A stretch of 36,191 bases of DNA, from assembly GCA_900299025.1 (NCBI GenBank), contig OMIE01000165.1:1-36191 (forward strand), in the 5' to 3' direction. Below the pieces are notes generated by a model. That model did no database searches and was not told the DNA's origin. It saw nothing but the letters and a program-made list of their open reading frames with translations. Of this stretch, positions 26,418 through 35,069 are shown piece after piece. Within the stretch, counting starts at the first letter, position 1; every line of letters begins with the position of its first letter. The translations under genes and the position numbers were made by a program. The DNA comes from Burkholderiaceae bacterium. Lineage in GTDB: Bacteria > Pseudomonadota > Gammaproteobacteria > Burkholderiales > Burkholderiaceae_E.

Positions 26418-26457
26418 GGACTCAAAGTCATTCGAATCGGACCCGAAGTCATTCGCC
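26416..26457. repeat. Two tandem 21-bp repeats running into the end of asparaginase
   Basis: Unit 1 is 26416-26436 and unit 2 is 26437-26457; both start TCGGAC, continue with AAAGTCATTCG or GAAGTCATTCG, and differ at four positions. The second copy covers the stop codon and last two codons of the asparaginase gene, so the repeat arose by duplication of, or into, the gene end. Confidence 0.65.
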
Positions 26458-27474
26458 GGTCAGCATATTGAGCTTGAACACGGGGCGATAGCTGCCAACA
26501 GCGTCACCCCTTACATTCCGAATCGGACGATCAACCAGCACTTGCAATTGGTTCTTTTGCTCGTTGTCACCGATCCCAAGCTGGCGAAAAATTTCGACAA
26601 CGATCCAAGTCATGGCTCGTGCGTTTCCATCGGCGATTTTAATAGCAATGCCTAGACCACGACTTCTTACGCCAATTGCTTGAACAGCTTCGGCACCAGC
26701 CTTACATACCCAGTCACCTGCGCCGATATTCATCAAGGCAAGATCACTTCGATCTGTGCCAGAAACAAGCTCTGGAAACTGGGTCATGGCTGCAAAACAG
26801 CGCTGCGGTGCATCGCCATAGACCTTTGCAAATGATTCGGGCGATTGCTCAGCGGCCATGACTGCAAACAATTGCGCTAACGCTGGCAGCGGCATCGCGA
26901 GATTGGGCGCTGCACAGCCGTCAACGCCAAGCCTAAAAGCATGATCACGGCCCAATGCTTTCGCAAGCGAGTCTCTAATCCTACGCTGAAGCGGATGCCC
27001 CATCGCCACATAATCATCGATGGACTCCCCCTGATGCAAACAGGCAGCAAGAAATCCGCTATGTTTTCCTGAGCAATTATTGTGGAGCTCGCAAAAAACC
27101 GCATCAGCCTTAGGCAAGCGCCCCGATTGCGTGTAGGCAATCGGCACCTGACAGCCACAAAGCAAATGCCTGTGTTCGAGACCGCAATCGGCAAGCATCG
27201 ATCGAGCAAGCGCCACATGTTTCTCTTCGCCCGAATGACTTGCACACATCAAAGCAAGCTGTGGCAAACCCCATCCGCGTCGCTCAAGCCCACCCATTGC
27301 CACAAAGGGCGCCGCTTGAAAGGGCTTGAGGGAAGAGCGTGTAAAAATTTCACGCTTGATATCCCCGCAATAGGCGATCACACGGCCATTCGAATCAACG
27401 ACGGCGATCGAGCCAGCATGCTCGGATTCGCGAACGTCCGCGCGAAGCACTTCAATCAAGCCTGTAGCTGACAT
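26449..27474 (-). CDS. L-asparaginase, Rhizobium etli type II (Asparaginase_II family)
   Basis: A 341-residue protein of the ReAII/ReAV asparaginase family, unrelated to the E. coli enzymes. The serine-hydrolase-like active site shows Ser47-x-x-Lys50 in TRSSLKP, a second serine in CASHSGEE, and the conserved HNNCSGKHSGFL with the metal-linked cysteine and lysine. It hydrolyses asparagine to aspartate and ammonia in the cytoplasm; no signal peptide is seen. Its ATG directly abuts the stop of the fused TRAP permease, so it is the third gene of the TAXI-permease-asparaginase operon. This suggests that the transporter brings in its substrate or a related amino acid. Confidence 0.92.
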   Translation of the reverse strand: MSATGLIEVLRADVRESEHAGSIAVVDSNGRVIAYCGDIKREIFTRSSLKPFQAAPFVAMGGLERRGWGLPQLALMCASHSGEEKHVALARSMLADCGLEHRHLLCGCQVPIAYTQSGRLPKADAVFCELHNNCSGKHSGFLAACLHQGESIDDYVAMGHPLQRRIRDSLAKALGRDHAFRLGVDGCAAPNLAMPLPALAQLFAVMAAEQSPESFAKVYGDAPQRCFAAMTQFPELVSGTDRSDLALMNIGAGDWVCKAGAEAVQAIGVRSRGLGIAIKIADGNARAMTWIVVEIFRQLGIGDNEQKNQLQVLVDRPIRNVRGDAVGSYRPVFKLNMLTGE

Positions 27475-29502
27475 TTACTGCCTGGCCCCTTTGGAAGTCA
27501 TCCAAGTCAGTCCTATCGCCGGTCCGAGGATGAGGAGTGAAAACATAATCATGTGAAGATTACTGACTGCCAGCACACCACCTCCCGGCGCAGCTAATAC
27601 AAAGCCTCCGAGGCAAAGAGCTACACGAAGCGGCCACTCCATATTGCCGCAAGCACGCATGTCGCCTAAACCAAAGAGATAACCTTGTAACCCAGCACAA
27701 ATAAAAACAATCCCGAAGATTGCAGTAAGAACCAAGATCAGCGATTCATGCAAATCGCCTTGCAGGACGAAGGCTGGATTCAACACAAAAAAGAACGGTA
27801 GGAAATAAATAATGCTTCCCACCGTCATGGAGGCCCAACCTGTCTTCATCGGTGGCGCGCCAGCAATACCGGCGGCAGCAAAGCTGGCGATAGCAACTGG
27901 CGGTGTAATCGATGACAGCATGCCCCAGTAAAACACGAACATATGGACTGCAACCTTATTCAAGCCTGCTTTTTCGAGTGCGGGGCCAACCAAAATTGCT
28001 AGAAAAATATAGCAGGCTGTCGTGGTCAGTCCAAGACCGAGTACCAATGACGTTAGCGCGGTCATGCCAAGCAACAAAAAGACGTTATCTCCGGCAATAG
28101 TCAATAAATCATTCGCCAAACTTGAGATCACTCCCGTCAGCGAAAAAGCGCCTATCAATAAGCCGCAACCAGCCAGGATTCCAATGAGTTCGACAAAGGT
28201 TTTGCCGTTGACTTCTAAAAATTTCAGTACCGAAGACCAGCCCCACTTTTCCTTGTTGAAAAGCTGATTAAGAAGTAAGAGTAGTGCTGTGGCGTAAAAA
28301 GGCGCGTGGCTTTCGCGCTTCATCACAAGCAGCATAAAAATCAACAAAGCCACGGCAAAGGCGTAATACCAACCTTCTCTCAATGTTTGCTTAAGGCTAG
28401 GAATGTCCTCGCGAGCGAGGCCCTTTAAGCCATGGCGTGCCGCATAAGCATCGACTTGCATAAACAAGCCGAAGTAATAAAGCGCTGCAGGAATGATCGC
28501 TGCTAAAGCGACCATGCCATAACTAACGCCCAAAAATTGGGCCATCACAAATGCAGTAGCTCCCATCACAGGGGGAGCAATCACCGCTCCGGTGGATGCA
28601 CAAGCTTCAATGGCTCCAGCATAGGTTGGGGAAAATCCAGTACGTTTCATGGCTGGGATTGTCATAGTTCCAGCTGTGAGAACGTTACTGATAATACTTC
28701 CCGACATCATCCCTAATAGTCCGCTTGCAAATATGCAAACCTTCGCTGCACCACCCCGAAAAGTGCCGCATGCGGCAAAAGCCAAATTGATAAAGAACTT
28801 ACCTGCTCCCGTCATCATCAAGGCTGTGCCGAAGACGAGAAAACCAATGACTGTCTCAGCAAATGCCTGCAAGGGGATTCCAAGCAAACTCTCGCTTGAG
28901 AGCATGTGGTAAGCAGAAGCCTGTGCTGCCGATGACTCCGTACCTTTGAGCGGGCCCAACCAGGCTGAATCGGCAAACAATGGGTAAAGGGTGAAGGGAA
29001 AAATGCTTAGAACCAGTCCCCAACCACCTGTCCGCCGAAGGCCTTCCATCAATATGGCCCACATCAGGTAGCCCGCGATGACTACGGGTTCAGGAGCACC
29101 CGTAAACTCCCACCCCAGCTCTGCAGCGCTTCGAACACTCAACATGAGCATCGCTGAAACCGCCACGGTCAGCCCAAAGAGTAATTGGTCGTACCATGCC
29201 ACGCGATCAAGTGCCGCCTTTTCATGTCCTGGGAATACGATGAACACAAAGGGCATCATCAATAAGACCAGGCCGTAGTAGTACTCGGTGTTAAGCGGAG
29301 TAAAACCAACGAAAAAACGTAAAACAAATTGCTGATTCAAGCATAGAAAAATGGTCGCGGCAGAGGCCACCAGTAAAGCGTAGCGCCAAAATCCGGATAA
29401 CCGCCGGGTCCGAATAACCTCGGACTCAGCGGGTGCCCCGTGCGGATCTTGAATCAGGACCTGGTCGGTCTTTTCGGCGACCGGACCTGAGGCGCCCGTC
29501 AT
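27475..29502 (-). CDS. TAXI-type TRAP transporter, fused small and large permease subunits
   Basis: A 675-residue membrane protein with the 4-helix (DctQ-like) and 12-helix (DctM-like) parts fused, as is usual for TAXI systems. Recognisable DctM segments are FFINLAFAACGTFRGGAAKV, ASGLLGMMSGSIISNVLTAG, GAIEACASTGAVIAPPVMG, TTACYIFLAILVGPALEKAG and the SITPPVAIASFAAAGIAG turn. It uses a sodium or proton gradient for uptake with a periplasmic binding protein. The ATG overlaps the TAXI binding-protein stop (ATGA). Family members move glutamate, glutamine or other carboxylates; which one here is inferred only from the asparaginase downstream. Confidence 0.93.
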   Translation of the reverse strand: MTGASGPVAEKTDQVLIQDPHGAPAESEVIRTRRLSGFWRYALLVASAATIFLCLNQQFVLRFFVGFTPLNTEYYYGLVLLMMPFVFIVFPGHEKAALDRVAWYDQLLFGLTVAVSAMLMLSVRSAAELGWEFTGAPEPVVIAGYLMWAILMEGLRRTGGWGLVLSIFPFTLYPLFADSAWLGPLKGTESSAAQASAYHMLSSESLLGIPLQAFAETVIGFLVFGTALMMTGAGKFFINLAFAACGTFRGGAAKVCIFASGLLGMMSGSIISNVLTAGTMTIPAMKRTGFSPTYAGAIEACASTGAVIAPPVMGATAFVMAQFLGVSYGMVALAAIIPAALYYFGLFMQVDAYAARHGLKGLAREDIPSLKQTLREGWYYAFAVALLIFMLLVMKRESHAPFYATALLLLLNQLFNKEKWGWSSVLKFLEVNGKTFVELIGILAGCGLLIGAFSLTGVISSLANDLLTIAGDNVFLLLGMTALTSLVLGLGLTTTACYIFLAILVGPALEKAGLNKVAVHMFVFYWGMLSSITPPVAIASFAAAGIAGAPPMKTGWASMTVGSIIYFLPFFFVLNPAFVLQGDLHESLILVLTAIFGIVFICAGLQGYLFGLGDMRACGNMEWPLRVALCLGGFVLAAPGGGVLAVSNLHMIMFSLLILGPAIGLTWMTSKGARQ

Positions 29503-30686
29503 TCGAAGATCACATCCAAGTTAGCCTTTCGCAGGCCTGCCGCGCGAGCGCTCATCCAGGCTTTGCGAAACGCCTCTTTATCCTCCGGAGGATTAGTCTT
29601 CATGAAGTCATTCCAGGTTGCTTGCAAGACTTGCTGGCGCTTCACAACGGCTTGCTGATGAGCCTCAGCCTCAGCGGTCCAAGCACCTGACTCCTTAATC
29701 GCTTTGACAGCACCATCGTGATAGGGCAAAGCCCAAGTGAGGTCTTGGCGTTTTAACTCGAAGCCGTCAATGCCCGGCGTTGTATCCTTATAAACATCAT
29801 AATTGACAATCATCGACTTGGTAATGCCGTACACGACATCAGCCGGTTGCGAAGCGTAGGCCATCAAAATCGGGTATGGGTAACTTGGCAGTACCGAAGG
29901 GTTCTGGGGGCTCATACCCGGACCACAAGTGGTCGTGTGAGGACCATAGTATGGACTAACCTTTCTCACACGTGCCCAAGCTTCTTTATCTGATGCAGGT
30001 GTCTGCGGATACATTAGGCCCCTTGGAGATGCTTCTGCCTCTTTCGCCTGCCCTGAAACCGTTGAGGCGATAGCAGCGTCCACCTCATTATTGATGATCC
30101 CCTTCCACATCGCTCCATAGCTTGAGAATTCGACAAGTTTTACATCTTTCGGCGTGAGATTTCCAAAGGCCAATACAGCAAATGCATTTTGATTCAGAGC
30201 AGGCGAACCAACAACAACGCCGACGCGTTTACCACGCAAATCTTTCACTTCTTTCACGCCTGCATCTTTGGCAACGGCTAAAGATACAGCGTTACAAGAA
30301 ATAGAAGATAACATTAATCGCAGTGGCTGAGGACCCCATTCGCGACTCGCAAATTCTAGAACACCTTCTTGAGCAAAGTAAACGCCAACGCCCATGAACG
30401 AGGCTTGGGCCCGGTTGGCCTTTAGCGGCGCAAGGCGAGCCACGTCATTTCCTGCAGGCAAGACACGCACATCACTGCCTTGCTTATCCTTTAACATTTT
30501 TCCGATGGCAACCCCCATGTTAAATCCTGACGAACCGGTGTCGTAAGCCGTCACGGTAATGGTTGCGGGGAGCTTAAGGTTTTGCGCCAATAATGAAGGC
30601 GACGCGGCGAGTAGTCCGACCGTCGCCAAGGCATTGAAAAGTTTACGGCGTGTGAATCCGGGCAATGAAAGGCCATTGATAGCCAT
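29499..30686 (-). CDS. TAXI-family TRAP transporter substrate-binding protein
   Basis: A 395-residue periplasmic binding protein. The leader (TRRKLFNALATVGLLAASPS then LLAQ) is a signal peptide with a twin-arginine start. The mature part opens with ITVTAYDTGSSGFNMGVAIG, the TAXI ligand loop, followed by LKANRAQASFMGVG, LRGKRVGVVVGSPALNQNAF and the GIINNEVDAAIAS strand-helix. It captures the substrate and hands it to the fused permease. A GAGGAG site lies about nine bases before the ATG. It heads a three-gene operon; a possible operator lies 25-51 bases upstream. Confidence 0.93.
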   Translation of the reverse strand: MAINGLSLPGFTRRKLFNALATVGLLAASPSLLAQNLKLPATITVTAYDTGSSGFNMGVAIGKMLKDKQGSDVRVLPAGNDVARLAPLKANRAQASFMGVGVYFAQEGVLEFASREWGPQPLRLMLSSISCNAVSLAVAKDAGVKEVKDLRGKRVGVVVGSPALNQNAFAVLAFGNLTPKDVKLVEFSSYGAMWKGIINNEVDAAIASTVSGQAKEAEASPRGLMYPQTPASDKEAWARVRKVSPYYGPHTTTCGPGMSPQNPSVLPSYPYPILMAYASQPADVVYGITKSMIVNYDVYKDTTPGIDGFELKRQDLTWALPYHDGAVKAIKESGAWTAEAEAHQQAVVKRQQVLQATWNDFMKTNPPEDKEAFRKAWMSARAAGLRKANLDVIFE

Positions 30687-30710
30687 GATTGGGTCTCCTC
30701 ATAAATTAGG

Positions 30711-30737
30711 TCCACACACCTAAATATCCCGTGTGAA
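30711..30737. promoter_or_regulatory. Inverted repeat upstream of the TAXI TRAP operon
   Basis: TCCACAC (30711-30717) and GTGTGAA (30731-30737) are inverted copies with one mismatch and a 13-base spacer. It lies 25-51 bases before the binding-protein start, a normal place for an operator. No regulator gene is nearby and no convincing -35/-10 pair could be fixed. Confidence 0.33.
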
Positions 30738-30792
30738 CGCTAAGTCGAAGACTACCTCAAACCAGACGGCATACCGAGCAATATCAGCAAAG

Positions 30793-31398
30793 TCAGCTGA
30801 TGATCCATTTCAAAACGTTGCTTCGCTTTTCGAAACCAACCGGTTTATCCGGTGCCTGCACCATGCGCGTTTCCTGAGGCAGCCAATCGCCCATATCCCA
30901 ATCGTGGGACAAAATCCTTGTGCCTGGCTTTAAGGCCTTTAAGCGGGGGCGCAGGGCAAGATTAACCGCCGGAAGCAAATAAAGCGTTATGACCTCAGCA
31001 TGGTTGAGATCCGTATCAAAGAGATCACGAACTTCAAAGCGACAATAGGCTTGTAGGCCTTCATCATGTGCGAGCTGCTGAGCCCGGCGCACAAGACTTG
31101 GGTCCAAATCCACGCCCAATCCCAACACCCTGTAGCGACGCGCCGCCGTACGTACGATTCGACCATCGCCACAGCCCAGATCGATTAAGCGGTCCCCAGG
31201 TTTAAGCTGAGCCATCTCGAGCATCGCATCGACCACAACCTGAGGTGTTACAACATAAGGAACGTCTTGGTCCTGATCCAAGGCAGGTAGCGCCTGCGCG
31301 ACAACGCGCTGAGCCAGGAGGCTAAGGCTGCTCGCTGCGCAAGCCCTTAAGACATCCCGGCGCTGCAAAGCTCTTTTACCAACCGATTGCTGCACCAT
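30793..31398 (-). CDS. Putatively exported class I SAM-dependent methyltransferase-like protein
   Basis: From ATG 31398 it has 201 residues: a leader with twin arginines and a hydrophobic stretch (QRRDVLRACAASSLSLLAQ, ending VVAQA), then a Rossmann methyltransferase domain with motif I LIDLGCGDGRIVRTAA, acidic motif GVDLDPSLV, FEVRDLF and LKPGTRILSHDWDMGDW. The leader suggests export, perhaps by Tat, which is odd because S-adenosylmethionine is cytoplasmic. The frame is open to 31464, inside the gamma-glutamyltransferase gene; I prefer 31398, which overlaps that gene by 23 bases. The methyl acceptor is unknown; protein-lysine methyltransferases of the ATPSCKMT kind have a similar layout. Confidence 0.78.
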   Translation of the reverse strand: MVQQSVGKRALQRRDVLRACAASSLSLLAQRVVAQALPALDQDQDVPYVVTPQVVVDAMLEMAQLKPGDRLIDLGCGDGRIVRTAARRYRVLGLGVDLDPSLVRRAQQLAHDEGLQAYCRFEVRDLFDTDLNHAEVITLYLLPAVNLALRPRLKALKPGTRILSHDWDMGDWLPQETRMVQAPDKPVGFEKRSNVLKWIIS

Positions 31399-32998
31399 CG
31401 CTTCGGGGATCTGAGCCACCTGCCAAGACTTTAGTAACAGGATCAATAACAATGCCATGCGCATGACCTGCCAACTCGTTCCATGCGCCCCAGCGATTCA
31501 ATAGATGGCCTCTCGCCTCCAATGCGTCGATCGTTTCCTTTGGAAAACGACTTTCGATATGTAAAGTGTCTCTTGATTCACCTAGAGCAAACCGGCCAGA
31601 TAACCACCTTGGGGTCTCAAGTGCCTGTTGGATATCGCAGTCATAGTCAAGCATCGCCACATAAGCTTGAAGTTGTATTTGGGGCTGGCCATCGGCGCCC
31701 ATACATCCCAAGACGCTCCATAGTCGCTCATCGCGAAAACCCATCGAAGCAATGAGCGTGTGCATCGGTGTCTTGCCAGCCTCGAGCCGGTTGGGATGGT
31801 CTGGATCAAGCGAGAAATAAGCACTACGGTTTTGCAAAACCACGCCTGTTTCACCGGCCACGACCGCCGAACCAAAAGCACCATATAAACTTTGTATCAA
31901 TGAAACGGCATTACCCTCTGCGTCTGCCACAGCAAGGTAAATGGTATCGCCCGTAAGGCTGCCGTAAGAGGGTACCCTATCCCAAGGTAAAGCATGGTTT
32001 GGATCGATCAGGCCGCGTCGTTGAGTCGCATAGCTTGGATCAATCAATCGCTGCATGGGGACATCGACAAAACGTGGATCCGCCAAAAAACGATCACGAT
32101 CGTGGTAGGCAATTTGCTTGGCCTGAACGAGCAAATGAACATGCTCTGGACTGAGGTAGCCACTGCTTCTTAAATCATAACTTTCCAACATTTGAAGCAT
32201 TTGAATGACTGTAAAGCCTTGCGTGGGGGCAGGCGTCTCATAAAGCGTTAAGTCGCGATAAGTCCCACGAATCGGATCAGCCCAAAAAGCATGCTGTGCG
32301 GCCAAGTCCTCAGCATCGAAAACCCCGCCATGGCCAGCTGAAAATGCCGCAAGCATCCTGCCAGTCTCACCGCGATAAAAGCCGCTCGCACCGTCTGCGG
32401 CAATCGCCTCCAGCGTTCTCGCAAGGCCCGCATTGACTAGAACCGACCCAGCCTTAAGCGGACCATCGGGCAAAAACAAGCGCCTGCTGTAGGCATGAGG
32501 CATGAGATCAGCCTGACAAGAGGCAAGCCAGCCGGCAACCCGCGGCGTGATGACAAAGCCCTCCCTGGCATAGTCGATGGCACTTGCCAAAACGCGCTTT
32601 AAGGGAAGGCGTCCATAAGCCTTATGGGCCTCATCCCAGCTCGATACCGCACCCGGTGTCGTCAGTGTTGCAGGCAGCACACCACGAAACGGAATCTCGC
32701 TCAATCCCTGACGCTTTAGCGCCATCAAGTCGGCATGCCGAGACGCCCGACCACCACCATCAAGAAATCGCACCTTGTTCTGTTTGGCATCGTTAATCAG
32801 CCAAAACGCATCACCACCAAGACCTGTCATGTGGGGATAAATAACGCCAAGCACGGCACTTGTCGCAATCGCTGCATCAACCACCGAGCCACCGGCCCTT
32901 AATACATCAACGCCTGCCGCTGAAGCGAGACTGTGAGGTGATGTGACCATGCCTCGGCGGGCAAGGGTCGCAGGCCTTCCTGTTCTAATTTCAATCAT
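31376..32998 (-). CDS. Gamma-glutamyltransferase-like Ntn-hydrolase
   Basis: A 540-residue protein of the GGT family, which self-cleaves before a threonine to expose the nucleophile. Thr352 in LTGDTIYLAVADAEGNAVS is in that position. N-terminal landmarks are GMVTSPHSLASAAG, GGSVVDAAIA and MTGLGGDAFWL. It lacks an evident signal peptide, so it may work in the cytoplasm like YwrD-type or cephalosporin-acylase-like members. It would hydrolyse gamma-glutamyl compounds such as glutathione. It lies 14 bases downstream of the aminotransferase, and the methyltransferase begins inside its end. Substrate preference cannot be read from sequence. Confidence 0.92.
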   Translation of the reverse strand: MIEIRTGRPATLARRGMVTSPHSLASAAGVDVLRAGGSVVDAAIATSAVLGVIYPHMTGLGGDAFWLINDAKQNKVRFLDGGGRASRHADLMALKRQGLSEIPFRGVLPATLTTPGAVSSWDEAHKAYGRLPLKRVLASAIDYAREGFVITPRVAGWLASCQADLMPHAYSRRLFLPDGPLKAGSVLVNAGLARTLEAIAADGASGFYRGETGRMLAAFSAGHGGVFDAEDLAAQHAFWADPIRGTYRDLTLYETPAPTQGFTVIQMLQMLESYDLRSSGYLSPEHVHLLVQAKQIAYHDRDRFLADPRFVDVPMQRLIDPSYATQRRGLIDPNHALPWDRVPSYGSLTGDTIYLAVADAEGNAVSLIQSLYGAFGSAVVAGETGVVLQNRSAYFSLDPDHPNRLEAGKTPMHTLIASMGFRDERLWSVLGCMGADGQPQIQLQAYVAMLDYDCDIQQALETPRWLSGRFALGESRDTLHIESRFPKETIDALEARGHLLNRWGAWNELAGHAHGIVIDPVTKVLAGGSDPRSDGAAIGW

Positions 32999-33012
32999 AA
33001 TTCTAGCGTATG

Positions 33013-34264
33013 TTATGCGTGTTGATGCGCAGCCCGGTTATAAACATCTAAGGCAGCCTGCTCGGCGTCGCCCATTTTCACTTGGACGCCGAACTCGGGC
33101 AATTCACAAGTGAGCGCTCCAAGACATGACATCACATTGGCGCGACTGCATGACTGACCCATCAGACCAAAGCGCCATATTTTGCCGGCAAGAGGTCCGA
33201 GTCCTGCGCCAATCTCCATACTGTAATCAGCAAGAAGGCGCTTTCGTAGCTGCGCCTCGACACCCGGTGCAAAACTTGCAGGCACCTTGACAGCGTTCAT
33301 TTGTGGCAAACGATTTGCTGGATTGACGAGGAACTCGAGGCCCATGGCTTCGATACCTGCTTTAAAGGCTTCATGATGCAAACGGTGCCTTGACCAAGCT
33401 TGCTCAAGGCCCTCTTCCTGAAGCATGACAAGCGACTCGTGTAGCGCAAACAGGCTGTTAATCGGCGCAGTGTGGTGATACGTTCTTGCGGTTTCACCCC
33501 AGTAATCGAGCACAAGATTTAAATCCATGAACCAGCTTTGCACCTGCGCCTTATCTTTTCGCGCTTTAACCCGATCAATCACGGCATCGCTATAAGAAAC
33601 GGGCGACAATCCTGGCACACAGGAGAGGCATTTTTGTGAGCCTGAGTAAACAGCATCGATTGCCCAATCGTCGACCAATAGCGGCACACCTGCAAGCGAT
33701 GTAACCGCATCGCAAATCACAAGAGCACCGAATTCATGGGCAATGCTTGTTAAGGTTTTCGCATCGGATTCAGCACCGGTTGAGGTTTCGGCGTGTACAA
33801 AACCAACGGTTCGAACCGATGGATGTCGCTGCAAGGTCTCGCGAAGCTTATGGGGATCGCAGGGCGCGCCCCATTCATCATCAATCACGATTGCCCGCCC
33901 ACCCGAGCGCTGAACGTTTTCAACCATGCGACCGCCGAAAACGCCGTTACGCATCACGATGACATCATCGCCGGGCTCAACCATGTTGACAAAGCTTGAC
34001 TCCATCCCCAACCGAACCAGGCCCTGACAAAGGAAAGGTGAGCTGATTATTGGTTTGGTATGCGTAGCGGATTAACTGCTTGATCTCATCCATCATGCCC
34101 ACAAACACAGGGTCAAGATAACCCATCGACGGCGCAGACGATGCTGCAAGTACCCTGGGATGAATTTCTGAAGGCCCTGGGCCCATCAAAATACGCTTGG
34201 GTGGATGGAAAGACCTGATTTGTTTGCTTGGTGAAAAACGTTGTGAATTAGCATGCGTGGACAT
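33013..34264 (-). pseudogene. Alanine/serine-glyoxylate aminotransferase, frameshifted
   Basis: A fold-type I PLP aminotransferase (AGXT/SPT/PucG group) that would use glyoxylate as amino acceptor. The 5' part (ATG 34264, with a GGGAG site) encodes RILMGPGPSEIHPRVL, SMGYLDPVFVGMMDE and LTFPLSGPGS. The rest, in another frame, continues GMESSFVNMVEPGDDV, CDAVTSLAGVP, the PLP lysine in YSGSQKCL, and YHHTAPINSLFALHE. The two halves join without loss if one G is removed from the run at 34006-34009 (CCCC on the plus strand). So it is a one-base insertion: a real frameshift or a homopolymer read error. The 3' half alone has only a TTG start. It is first in the operon with GGT. Confidence 0.85.
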
Positions 34265-34361
34265 GGTGCGCTCCCGCTTAATCAAAAGGGCATCGTGGTG
34301 CAAAACTCGCGATTGTGCACCAGTTCGTTCACTTCACTTTCAATTTGTTTCGCTTGGCGTT

Positions 34362-34372
34362 GTGGTAACCAC
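34362..34372. promoter_or_regulatory. Perfect 11-bp palindrome in the divergent gap before dctQ
   Basis: GTGGTAACCAC is exactly palindromic around the central base. It is roughly mid-way between the divergent aminotransferase and DctQ starts. The TGGT...ACCA halves recall GntR/FadR-type operators, though the spacing is shorter than the FadR form. No regulator gene is in view. Confidence 0.35.
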
Positions 34373-34489
34373 GAGAAACTTTTCGGAACCCCTTAATAAC
34401 GCTCAATTGAAAATCGCAGTCATGCGGCCCTGTGGCACACTGCAGCGCGTTCGTCACTATTTCGTCAACTCCTCCTTCAACTGAGAATT

Positions 34490-35068
34490 ATGAGCTTAGA
34501 CGCCAGCGCCAACTCGCCTTCGGATGTGTCAGAAGGTACCAAGCGATTACTTCGAAACATCGATCACATCACTGAAATCAGCGGCAACATGTTTGCTTGG
34601 CTCATGGTGCCTCTTGTTGGCGGAGTGGTTTGGGAGGTTGTTTCTCGATATTTTTTCCATCAACCGACGGAGTGGTCCTACGACTTGACTTACATGCTCT
34701 ACGGTACGTTTTTTATGCTGGGTGCCGCATACACCTTGCGTCGTGGGGCTCACATTCGCACCGACTTTCTTTGGGATAATTTTAGTAACAAAACGAAGGG
34801 ATGGATTGATACTGTCGCCTACGTGGCACTGTTTTTCCCGGCGCTTGCCCTTTTGTTTTGGGTAGGCATGGAGGAATTTACTCATGCGTTCTCAATCTCT
34901 GAACGCTCGGAACAAACAGTGTGGCGACCCTTGCTCTGGCCTATGAAACTCGCTGTACCGGTCTCATTTCTGCTCCTGATGATCCAGGGAGTCTCAGAAC
35001 TGATAAAGGCTTGGTACTTGGCGCGAACGGGGGAAGAGCTAGATCACCGCGAAAAGGTGGAGATCTAA
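34490..35068 (+). CDS. dctQ: TRAP transporter small permease subunit (DctQ)
   Basis: A 192-residue inner-membrane protein with four helices: FAWLMVPLVGGVVWEVVSRY, YMLYGTFFMLGAAYTL, a third around VAYVALFFPALALLFW, and a fourth at LAVPVSFLLLMIQG. The pattern 'EVVSRYFFHQPTEWSYDLTYMLYG' (split here) and LRRGAHIRTDFLWD are the DctQ hallmarks. It couples with DctM, one base downstream of its stop, as the membrane part of a second TRAP system, unlike the fused TAXI permease on the other side of the region. No binding-protein gene lies upstream; it is presumably beyond the right edge. The ATG has only a weak binding site. Confidence 0.92.
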   Translation: MSLDASANSPSDVSEGTKRLLRNIDHITEISGNMFAWLMVPLVGGVVWEVVSRYFFHQPTEWSYDLTYMLYGTFFMLGAAYTLRRGAHIRTDFLWDNFSNKTKGWIDTVAYVALFFPALALLFWVGMEEFTHAFSISERSEQTVWRPLLWPMKLAVPVSFLLLMIQGVSELIKAWYLARTGEELDHREKVEI

Positions 35069-35069
35069 T

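Noticed and set aside
30733-30933. Possible 66-codon plus-strand gene after the TAXI operon promoter
   Set aside because: Most of it is antisense to the methyltransferase and there is no binding site or family signal.
34197-34484. Possible 95-codon plus-strand gene in the aminotransferase/dctQ gap
   Set aside because: It starts inside the aminotransferase gene on the other strand, has no recognisable content and contains the palindromic site.
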